The notes under the pieces were generated by a model. That model ran no database searches, was not told where the DNA came from, and saw only the letters and a program-made list of their open reading frames with translations. A DNA stretch of 64,000 nt from Myotis daubentonii (Eukaryota > Chordata > Mammalia > Chiroptera > Vespertilionidae): contig NC_081841.1 of NCBI RefSeq assembly GCF_963259705.1, positions 118,739,033 through 118,803,032 of the forward strand. Reading direction: 5' to 3'. The translations under genes and the position numbers were made by a program. Positions 1 through 8,415 of this stretch are shown here, piece after piece; position 1 is the stretch's first letter; each line of letters opens with the position of its first letter.

Positions 1-5
1 AGCTC

Positions 6-80
6 TGAAATGACGAGAATTCTGATAATATTAACAACTCCCGCTATTTTAAGTGGCGTTTCCACAAAAATGTCATTTCA
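6..80. other. 9-bp inverted repeat framing the monomer head (reference copy)
   Basis: TGAAATGAC at 6-14 is the exact inverse complement of GTCATTTCA at 72-80, separated by 57 bp. The right arm abuts the 21-bp palindrome. Types A, B, C and E retain both arms. D loses the left arm (TGAAGTTTTG) and F alters the last base of the right arm (GTCATTTCC). Secondary-structure potential is the only reading offered. Confidence 0.5.
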
Positions 81-100
81 AACAGGAAGAATTCCTGTTT
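80..100. other. Conserved 21-bp interrupted palindrome (reference copy in monomer A)
   Basis: Arms AAACAGGAA and TTCCTGTTT flank a 3-nt spacer GAA. The element sits at monomer positions 80-100 in essentially every monomer. F and many D or D/E copies have CAACAGGAA, costing only the outermost pair. Many B copies have spacer CAA and the D at 9562 and 22566 has GTA, leaving the arms intact. Some C copies (AAACTGGAA) and the F at 3826 (CCCGTTT) carry one arm mismatch. It could be a protein-binding dyad or a hairpin in a transcript; function is not shown. Confidence 0.7.
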
Positions 101-383
101 ATAGAGCTCAGAAGTTCTGTATAAAGCTTTCAAATGAGGAATGTACTGTTTATGTTTAACATTGAGACTTAATTGGCGTGCCGTTTTTTGACAGAAACAG
201 TTTACATCCTGAAGGTTCTAGTATTCACTTCTAAGAAGTATGTCAAATTGTGGTAAAACTCTTAAAATACACAATTATATTGCCGTGAAATGAATATGAA
301 CGTGTAAGAAGCAGTAGAAACGCAAGTAAATAGAATCTAACTACATTTACTGCCGAGTTCAATTACCGAGATTACAGGTAGAA

Positions 384-764
384 AGCTATGAAATGACGCG
401 AATTCTGATAATATTAACGACACCGGACATTTTATGTGGCATTTTGACAAAAATGTCATTTCAAACAGGAAGAATTCCTGTTTATAGAACTCAGAACTTT
501 TGTTCAAGGCTTAAATGAGGAGAATACGGTTAATGTTTACAATTGAGGGTGAATTGGCATGGCGTTATTTGACTGAAACAGTTTATATCGTGAAGGTTCT
601 AGTATACACTTCAAGGGAAAACGTCAAATTGTGGTAAAACTCTTAAAATACACAATTATATTCCCAGAAAATGAATATGAACGTGTAAGAAGCAGTTGAA
701 ACACAAGTAAATAGAATCTAACTACATTTAGTGCTGAGTTCAATTACTGACATTAGAGGTAGAA
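384..764. repeat. Monomer type B (reference copy, 381 bp)
   Basis: Second monomer of the HOR, starting AGCTATGAAATGACGCG. Diagnostic features are ACGACACCGGACATTTTATG, TAGAACTCAGAAC (which destroys the SacI site GAGCTC found in most types), TTGTTCAAGGCTTAAATG (a 2-bp deletion relative to other types, explaining 381 bp), GGTTAATGTTTACAATTGAG and CACTTCAAGGGAAAACG. The 3' third is nearly the same as in D, F and G. Confidence 0.93.
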
Positions 765-1146
765 AGCTCTGAAATGACGAGATTCTGATAATATTAACAA
801 CTCCCGCTATTTTAAGTGGCGTTTCCACAAAAATGTCATTTCAAACAGGAAGAATTCCTGTTTATAGAGCTCAGAAGTTGTGTATAAAGCTTTTAAATGA
901 GGAGTGTACTGTTTATGTTTAACATTGAGACTTATTTGGCCAGGTGTTTTTTGACTGAAACAGTTTATACTGTGAAGGTTCTAGTATATACTTCTTAGGA
1001 AACTGTAAAAATGTGGTAAAACTCTTAAAATACACAATTATCTTTCAAGGAAATGATTATGAACTTGTGAAAAACTGTTGAAACACGAGTAAATAGAATC
1101 TAAATAAGTTTAATGCCGAATTCAATTACCCAGATTACAAGTATAA
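765..1146. repeat. Monomer type C (reference copy, 382 bp)
   Basis: Third monomer. It lacks one A in the head (GACGAGATTCTG instead of GACGAGAATTCTG), which gives 382 bp. Diagnostic features are GTTGTGTATAAAGCTTTTAA, TTGGCCAGGCG (GGTG in this copy), TTATACTGTGAAGG, CTTAGGAAACTGTAAAAATG, ATTATCTTTCAAGG, AATAAGTTTAATGCCG and the 3' end CAGATTACAAGTATAA. Confidence 0.93.
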
Positions 1147-1529
1147 AGCTCTGAAGTTTTGAGAATTCTGATAATATTAACAACCCCGGGTATTTTATGT
1201 GGCGTTTTCACAAAAATGTCATTTCCAACAGGAAGAATTCCTGTTTATAGAGCTCAGAAGTTCTGTATAAAGCTTTCAAATGAGGAGTGTACTGTTTATG
1301 TTTAACATTGAGACTTATTTGGCGTGCCGTTTTTTGACAGAAACAGTTTACATCCTGAAGGTTCTGGTATACACTTCTAAGAAATATGTCAAATTGTGGT
1401 AAAACTCTTAGAATACACAATTATATTCCCAGAAAATGAATATGAACGTGTAAGTAGCAGTTGAAACACAAGTAAATAGAATGTACCTACATTTAGTGCT
1501 GAGTTCAATTACTGACATTAGAGGTAGAA
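1147..1529. repeat. Monomer type D (reference copy, 383 bp)
   Basis: Fourth monomer, starting AGCTCTGAAGTTTTGAG. Diagnostic features are AACCCCGGGTATTTTATG, GAGGAGTGTACTG, GACTTATTTGGCGTGCCG, AGTATACACTTCTAAGAAAT and AATGTACCTACATTTAGTGC. The 3' two thirds are almost identical to type F. This copy has GGTTCTGGTAT in place of the usual GGTTCTAGTAT, shared only with its duplicate at 7267. Confidence 0.93.
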
Positions 1530-1912
1530 AGCTCTGAAATGACGAGAATTCTGATAATATTAACAACTCCCGCTATTTTAAGTGGCGTTTCCACAAAAAT
1601 GTCATTTCAAACAGGAAGAATTCCTGTTTATAGAGCTCAGAAGTTGTGTATAAAGCTTTTAAATGAGGAGTCTACTATTTATGTTTAACATTGAGACTTA
1701 ATTGGCCTGGCGTTTTTTGACTGAAACAGTTTATATCCTGAAGATTCTAGAATATACTCCTAAGAAAAATGTCAAATAGTGGTAAAACTCTTAAAATACC
1801 CAATTATATTCCAGGGAAATGAATATGAACTTGTAACAAACAGTTGAAACACGAGTAAATAGAGTCTAACTCCATTTAATGCCGAGTTCATTTACCTAGA
1901 CTACAGGTAGAA
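1530..1912. repeat. Monomer type E (reference copy, 383 bp)
   Basis: Fifth monomer. The head matches type A (ACTCCCGCTATT, TTTCCAC). After that come GTTGTGTATAAAGCTTTTAA, GAGGAGTCTACTATTTATG, TTGGCCTGGCG, CTAGAATATACTCC, CAAATAGTGG, AATACCCAATTATATTCCAG, AGAGTCTAACTCCATTTAAT and CCTAGACTACAGG. This copy has AAGATTCTAG rather than AAGGTTCTAG, shared with the duplicate at 7650. Confidence 0.93.
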
Positions 1913-2295
1913 AGCTCTGAAATGACGCGAATTCTGATAATATTAACAACTCCGGCTATTTTAAGTGGCGTTTTCACAAAAATGTCATTTCCAACAGGAA
2001 GAATTCCTGTTTATAGAGCTCAGAAGTTCTGTATAAAGCTTTCAAATGAGGAGTGTACTGTTTATGTTTAACATTGAGACTTTTTTGGCGTGACGTTTTT
2101 TGACAGAAACAGTTTACATCCTGAAGGTTCTAGTATACACTTCTAAGAAATATGTCAAATTGTGGTAAAACTCTTAGAATACACAATTATATTCCCAGAA
2201 AATGAATATGAACGTGTAAGAAGCAGTTGAAACACAAGTAAATAGAATGTACCTACATTTAGAGCTGAGTTCAATTACTGACATTAGAGGTAGAA
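1913..2295. repeat. Monomer type F (reference copy, 383 bp)
   Basis: Last monomer of the HOR, starting AGCTCTGAAATGACGCG. Diagnostic features are ACTCCGGCTATTTTAAG, CATTTCCAACAGG and GAGACTTTTTTGGCGTG. The rest is type D-like. Most copies have CTAAGAGATATG; this one and those at 8033, 42834, 45129, 49336 and 51631 have CTAAGAAATATG. Confidence 0.93.
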
Positions 2296-4208
2296 AGCTC
2301 TGAAATGACGAGAATTCTGATAATATTAACAACTCCCGCTATTTTAAGTGGCGTTTCCACAAAAATGTCATTTCAAACAGGAAGAATTCCTGTTTATAGA
2401 GCTCAGAAGTTCTGTATAAAGCTTTCAAATGAGGAATGTACTGTTTATGTTTAACATTGAGACTTAATTGGCGTGCCGTTTTTTGACAGAAACAGTTTAC
2501 ATCCTGAAGGTTCTAGTATTCACTTCTAAGAAGTATGTCAAATTGTGGTAAAACTCTTAAAATACACAATTATATTGCCGTGAAATGAATATGAACGTGT
2601 AAGAAGCAGTAGAAACGCAAGTAAATAGAATCTAACTACATTTACTGCCGAGTTCAATTACCGAGATTACAGGTAGAAAGCTATGAAATGACGCGAATTC
2701 TGATAATATTAACGACACCGGACATTTTATGTGGCATTTTGACAAAAATGTCATTTCAAACAGGAAGAATTCCTGTTTATAGAACTCAGAACTTTTGTTC
2801 AAGGCTTAAATGAGGAGAATACGGTTAATGTTTACAATTGAGGGTGAATTGGCATGGCGTTATTTGACTGAAACAGTTTATATCGTGAAGGTTCTAGTAT
2901 ACACTTCAAGGGAAAACGTCAAATTGTGGTAAAACTCTTAAAATACACAATTATCTTTCAAGGAAATGATTATGAACTTGTGAAAAACTGTTGAAACACG
3001 AGTAAATAGAATCTAAATAAGTTTAATGCCGAATTCAATTACCCAGATTACAAGTATAAAGCTCTGAAGTTTTGAGAATTCTGATAATATTAACAACCCC
3101 GGGTATTTTATGTGGCGTTTTCACAAAAATGTCATTTCCAACAGGAAGAATTCCTGTTTATAGAGCTCAGAAGTTCTGTATAAAGCTTTCAAATGAGGAG
3201 TGTACTGTTTATGTTTAACATTGAGACTTATTTGTCGTGCCGTTTTTTGACAGAAACAGTTTACATCCTGAAGGTTCTAGTATACACTTCTAAGAAATAT
3301 GTCAAATTGTGGTAAAACTCTTAGAATACACAATTATATTCCCAGAAAATGAATATGAACGTGTAAGAAGCAGTTGAAACACAAGTAAATAGAATGTACC
3401 TACATTTAGTGCTGAGTTCAATTACTGACATTAGAGGTAGAAAGCTCTGAAATGACGAGAATTCTGATAATATTAACAACTCCCGCTATTTTAAGTGGCG
3501 TTTCCACAAAAATGTCATTTCAAACAGGAAGAATTCCTGTTTATAGAGCTCAGAAGTTGTGTATAAAGCTTTTAAATGAGGAGTCTACTATTTATGTTTA
3601 ACATTGAGACTTAATTGGCCTGGCGTTTTTTGACTGAAACAGTTTATATCCTGAAGGTTCTAGAATATACTCCTAAGAAAAATGTCAAATAGTGGTAAAA
3701 CTCTTAAAATACCCAATTATATTCCAGGGAAATGAATATGAACTTGTAACAAACAGTTGAAACACGAGTAAATAGAGTCTAACTCCATTTAATGCCGAGT
3801 TCATTTACCTAGACTACAGGTAGAAAGCTCTGAAATGACGCGAATTCTGATAATATTAACAACTCCGGCTATTTTAAGTGGCGTTTTCACAAAAATGTCA
3901 TTTCCAACAGGAAGAATTCCCGTTTATAGAGCTCAGAAGTTCTGTATAAAGCTTTCAAATGAGGAGTGTACTGTTTATGTTTAACATTGAGACTTTTTTG
4001 GCGTGCCGTTTTTTGACAGAAACAGTTTACATCCTGAAGGTTCTAGTATACACTTCTAAGAGATATGTCAAATTGTGGTAAAACTCTTAGAATACACAAT
4101 TATATTCCCAGAAAATGAATATGAACGTGTAAGAAGCAGTTGAAACACAAGTAAATAGAATGTACCTACATTTAGTGCTGAGTTCAATTACTGACATTAG
4201 AGGTAGAA
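2296..4208. repeat. HOR unit 2: five-mer A-B/C-D-E-F
   Basis: 1913-bp unit with starts at 2296, 2679, 3060, 3443 and 3826. The second monomer starts as B and ends as C, with the junction inside 2925-2954 in sequence common to both. That removes exactly one monomer length from the six-mer. Confidence 0.92.
2679..3059. repeat. Hybrid monomer B/C
   Basis: B diagnostic bases run through CGTCAAATTG (last B-specific base near 2924), and C diagnostic bases start with CTTTCAAGG at 2955. Length is 381 bp, as expected because B's 2-bp deletion is on the retained side. This is the only copy in the window. Confidence 0.9.
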
Positions 4209-6120
4209 AGCTCTGAAATGACGAGAATTCTGATAATATTAACAACTCCCGCTATTTTAAGTGGCGTTTCCACAAAAATGTCATTTCAAACAGGAAGAAT
4301 TCCTGTTTATAGAGCTCAGAAGTTCTGTATAAAGCTTTCAAATGAGGAATGTACTGTTTATGTTTAACATTGAGACTTAATTGGCGTGCCGTTTTTTGAC
4401 AGAAACAGTTTACATCCTGAAGGTTCTAGTATTCACTTCTAAGAAGTATGTCAAATTGTGGTAAAACTCTTAAAATACACAATTATATTGCCGTGAAATG
4501 AATATGAACGTGTAAGAAGCAGTAGAAACGCAAGTAAATAGAATCTAACTACATTTACTGCCGAGTTCAATTACCGAGATTACAGGTAGAAAGCTATGAA
4601 ATGACGCGAATTCTGATAATATTAACGACACCGGACATTTTATGTGGCATTTTGACAAAAATGTCATTTCAAACAGGAAGAATTCCTGTTTATAGAACTC
4701 AGAACTTTTGTTCAAGGCTTAAATGAGGAGAATACGGTTAATGTTTACAATTGAGGGTGAATTGGCATGGCGTTATTTGACTGAAACAGTTTATATCGTG
4801 AAGGTTCTAGTATACACTTCAAGGGAAAACGTCAAATTGTGGTAAAACTCTTAAAATACACAATTATATTCCCAGAAAATGAATATGAACGTGTAAGAAG
4901 CAGTTGAAACACAAGTAAATAGAATCTAACTACATTTAGTGCTGAGTTCAATTACTGACATTAGAGGTAGAAAGCTCTGAAATGACGAGATTCTGATAAT
5001 ATTAACAACTCCCGCTTTTTTAAGTGGCGTTTCCACAAAAATGTCATTTCAAACAGGAAGAATTCCTGTTTATAGAGCTCAGAAGTTGTGTATAAAGCTT
5101 TTAAATGAGGAGTGTACTGTTTATGTTTAACATTGAGACTTAATTGGCCAGGCGTTTTTTGACTGAAACAGTTTATACTGTGAAGGTTCTAGTATATACT
5201 TTTTAGGAAACTGTAAAAATGTGGTAAAACTCTTAAAATACACAATTATCTTTCAAGGAAATGATTATGAACTTGTGAAAAACTGTTGAAACACGAGTAA
5301 ATAGAATCTAAATAAGTTTAATGCCGAATTCAATTACCCAGATTACAAGTATAAAGCTCTGAAGTTTTGAGAATTCTGATAATATTAACAACCCCGGGTA
5401 TTTTATGTGGCGTTTTCACAAAAATGTCATTTCAAACAGGAAGAATTCCTGTTTATAGAACTCAGAACTTGTGTTTAAAGCTTTTAAATGAGGAGAATAC
5501 TGTTAATGTTTACAATTGAGGTTGAATAGGCGTGGCGTTTTTTGACTGAAACAGTTTATATCCTGAAGGTTCTAGTATATACTCCAAAGGAAAACGTCAA
5601 ATTGTGGTAAAACTCTTAGAATACACAATTGAATTCCCGGGAAATGAATATGAACGTGTAAGAAGCAGTTGAAACACAAGTAAATAGATTGTAACTACAT
5701 TTAGTGCTGAGTTCAATTACTGAGATTAGAGGTAGAAAGCTGTGAAATGACGAGAATTCTGATAATATTAACTACTCCGGCTATTTTAAGTGGCGTTTTC
5801 ACAAAAATGTCATTTCAAACAGGAAGAATTCCTGTTTATAGAGCTCAGAAGTTCTGTATAAAGCTTTCAAATGAGGAGTGTACTGTTTATGTTTAACATT
5901 GAGACTTATTTGGCGTGCCGTTTTTTGACAGAAACCGTTTACATCCTGAAGGTTCTAGTATACACTTCTAAGTAATATGTCAAATTGTGGTAAAACTCTT
6001 AGAATACACAATTATATTCCCAGAAAATGAATATGAACGTGTAAGAAGCAGTTGAAACACAAGTAAATAGAATGTACCTACATTTAGTGCTGAGTTCAAT
6101 TACTGACATTAGAGGTAGAA
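4209..6120. repeat. HOR unit 3: five-mer A-B-C-G-D
   Basis: 1912-bp unit with starts at 4209, 4592, 4973, 5355 and 5738. It contains the singleton G and lacks a normal E and F. The D at 5738 has an atypical, F-like head (AGCTGTGAAATGACGAG, TTAACTACTCCGGC) and private changes such as GAAACCGTTTAC. Confidence 0.9.
5355..5737. repeat. Singleton monomer type G (383 bp)
   Basis: This monomer occurs only once. Its head is D-like (GAAGTTTTGAG, CCCCGGGTATTTT). The centre resembles B but without B's 2-bp deletion: TAGAACTCAGAACTTGTG, AATACTGTTAATGTTTACAA, GTTGAATAGGCGTGG. It also has ACTCCAAAGGAAAACG and ACACAATTGAATTCCCGG, found nowhere else in the window. Because its diagnostic positions are not a simple mosaic of A-F, it looks like a surviving older B-related lineage or an import from another part of the array (inference). 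Confidence 0.85.
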
Positions 6121-6503
6121 AGCTCTGAAATGACGAGAATTCTGATAATATTAACAACTCCCGCTATTTTAAGTGGCGTTTCCACAAAAATGTCATTTCA
6201 AACAGGAAGAATTCCTGTTTATAGAGCTCAGAAGTTGTGTATAAAGCTTTTAAATGAGGAGTCTACTATTTATGTTTAACATTGAGACTTAATTGGCCTG
6301 GCGTTTTTTGACAGAAACAGTTTACATCCTGAAGGTTCTAGTATTCACTTCTAAGAAGTATGTCAAATTGTGGTAAAACTCTTAAAATACACAATTATAT
6401 TGCCGTGAAATGAATATGAACGTGTAAGAAGCAGTAGAAACGCAAGTAAATAGAATCTAACTACATTTACTGCCGAGTTCAATTACCGAGATTACAGGTA
6501 GAA
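6121..6503. repeat. Hybrid monomer E/A
   Basis: E-type through TTGGCCTGGCG, then A-type from GACAGAAACAGTTTACATCC and CTAGTATTCAC. The junction lies in the shared GTTTTTTGAC at about 6303-6312. It marks the left side of the recombined 6120-bp segment. Confidence 0.9.
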
Positions 6504-8415
6504 AGCTATGAAATGACGCGAATTCTGATAATATTAACGACACCGGACATTTTATGTGGCATTTTCACAAAAATGTCATTTCAAACAGGAAGAATTCCTG
6601 TTTATAGAACTCAGAACTTTTGTTCAAGGCTTAAATGAGGAGAATACGGTTAATGTTTACAATTGAGGGTGAATTGGCATGGCGTTATTTGACTGAAACA
6701 GTTTATATCGTGAAGGTTCTAGTATACACTTCAAGGGAAAACGTCAAATTGTGGTAAAACTCTTAAAATACACAATTATATTCCCAGAAAATGAATATGA
6801 ACGTGTAAGAAGCAGTTGAAACACAAGTAAATAGAATCTAACTACATTTAGTGCTGAGTTCAATTACTGACATTAGAGGTAGAAAGCTCTGAAATGACGA
6901 GATTCTGATAATATTAACAACTCCCGCTATTTTAAGTGGCGTTTCCACAAAAATGTCATTTCAAACAGGAAGAATTCCTGTTTATAGAGCTCAGAAGTTG
7001 TGTATAAAGCTTTTAAATGAGGAGTGTACTGTTTATGTTTAACATTGAGACTTATTTGGCCAGGCGTTTTTTGACTGAAACAGTTTATACTGTGAAGGTT
7101 CTAGTATATACTTCTTAGGAAACTGTAAAAATGTGGTAAAACTCTTAAAATACACAATTATCTTTCAAGGAAATGATTATGAACTTGTGAAAAACTGTTG
7201 AAACACGAGTAAATAGAATCTAAATAAGTTTAATGCCGAATTCAATTACCCAGATTACAAGTATAAAGCTCTGAAGTTTTGAGAATTCTGATAATATTAA
7301 CAACCCCGGGTATTTTATGTGGCGTTTTCACAAAAATGTCATTTCCAACAGGAAGAATTCCTGTTTATAGAGCTCAGAAGTTCTGTATAAAGCTTTCAAA
7401 TGAGGAGTGTACTGTTTATGTTTAACATTGAGACTTATTTGGCGTGCCGTTTTTTGACAGAAACAGTTTACATCCTGAAGGTTCTGGTATACACTTCTAA
7501 GAAATATGTCAAATTGTGGTAAAACTCTTAGAATACACAATTATATTCCCAGAAAATGAATATGAACGTGTAAGAAGCAGTTGAAACACAAGTAAATAGA
7601 ATGTACCTACATTTAGTGCTGAGTTCAATTACTGACATTAGAGGTAGAAAGCTCTGAAATGACGAGAATTCTGATAATATTAACAACTCCCGCTATTTTA
7701 AGTGGCGTTTCCACAAAAATGTCATTTCAAACAGGAAGAATTCCTGTTTATAGAGCTCAGAAGTTGTGTATAAAGCTTTTAAATGAGGAGTCTACTATTT
7801 ATGTTTAACATTGAGACTTAATTGGCCTGGCGTTTTTTGACTGAAACAGTTTATATCCTGAAGATTCTAGAATATACTCCTAAGAAAAATGTCAAATAGT
7901 GGTAAAACTCTTAAAATACCCAATTATATTCCAGGGAAATGAATATGAACTTGTAACAAACAGTTGAAACACGAGTAAATAGAGTCTAACTCCATTTAAT
8001 GCCGAGTTCATTTACCTAGACTACAGGTAGAAAGCTCTGAAATGACGCGAATTCTGATAATATTAACAACTCCGGCTATTTTAAGTGGCGTTTTCACAAA
8101 AATGTCATTTCCAACAGGAAGAATTCCTGTTTATAGAGCTCAGAAGTTCTGTATAAAGCTTTCAAATGAGGAGTGTACTGTTTATGTTTAACATTGAGAC
8201 TTTTTTGGCGTGACGTTTTTTGACAGAAACAGTTTACATCCTGAAGGTTCTAGTATACACTTCTAAGAAATATGTCAAATTGTGGTAAAACTCTTAGAAT
8301 ACACAATTATATTCCCAGAAAATGAATATGAACGTGTAAGAAGCAGTTGAAACACAAGTAAATAGAATGTACCTACATTTAGTGCTGAGTTCAATTACTG
8401 ACATTAGAGGTAGAA
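6121..8415. repeat. HOR unit 4: six-mer E/A-B-C-D-E-F
   Basis: 2295-bp unit with starts at 6121, 6504, 6885, 7267, 7650 and 8033. The first monomer is an E/A hybrid joining the D of unit 3 to a normal B. From that junction on it is nearly the same as unit 1, including the private GGTTCTGGTAT in D and AAGATTCTAG in E. Confidence 0.92.

Larger units (their letters stand above)
1..383. repeat. Monomer type A (reference copy, 383 bp)
   Basis: First monomer of the standard HOR. Diagnostic features are ACTCCCGCTATT in the 5' part, TTCTGTATAAAGCTTTC near position 115, GAGGAATGTACTG, CTAGTATTCACTTC, ATTGCCGTGAAATG, GCAGTAGAAAC and the 3' end TACCGAGATTACAGG. It shares its 5' half with types C and E, but its 3' half is distinctive. 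The copy here has AAACGCAAG; later copies mostly have AAACACAAG. Confidence 0.93.
1..2295. repeat. HOR unit 1: six-mer A-B-C-D-E-F
   Basis: Canonical 2295-bp unit with monomer starts at 1, 384, 765, 1147, 1530 and 1913. It closely matches 6121-8415 at an offset of 6120 bp (see findings). The left boundary coincides with the window edge, so whether the array continues to the left cannot be seen, but nothing suggests that it ends here. Confidence 0.93.

Noticed and set aside
18..36. TAATATTAAC resembling the rolling-circle origin nonanucleotide of geminiviruses and circoviruses
   Set aside because: The required TAATATTAC is not present (an extra A precedes C), there is no stem flanking it as in such origins, and no Rep gene is in the window.
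218..228. GGTTCTAGTAT as a Pol III B box, suggesting a tRNA or SINE origin of the monomer
   Set aside because: It matches only the first five bases of GGTTCGANTCC, there is no properly spaced A box, and no cloverleaf can be drawn.
1..383. Monomer as an internal dimer of ~191-bp halves
   Set aside because: Comparing the two halves by eye gave only scattered short matches such as GAAATGA; no continuous alignment supports it.
1208..1420. 70-codon open reading frame on the minus strand
   Set aside because: It lies inside satellite monomer D and starts at TTG rather than ATG. It is open only because A>G at 1366 turns a minus-strand TAG stop into CAG. Other D copies have the stop. No domain or signal is visible and nothing around it looks genic.
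7328..7540. Second, identical 70-codon minus-strand reading frame
   Set aside because: It is the 6120-bp duplicate of the first, carrying the same single-base variant. Identity reflects recent satellite duplication, not protein conservation.
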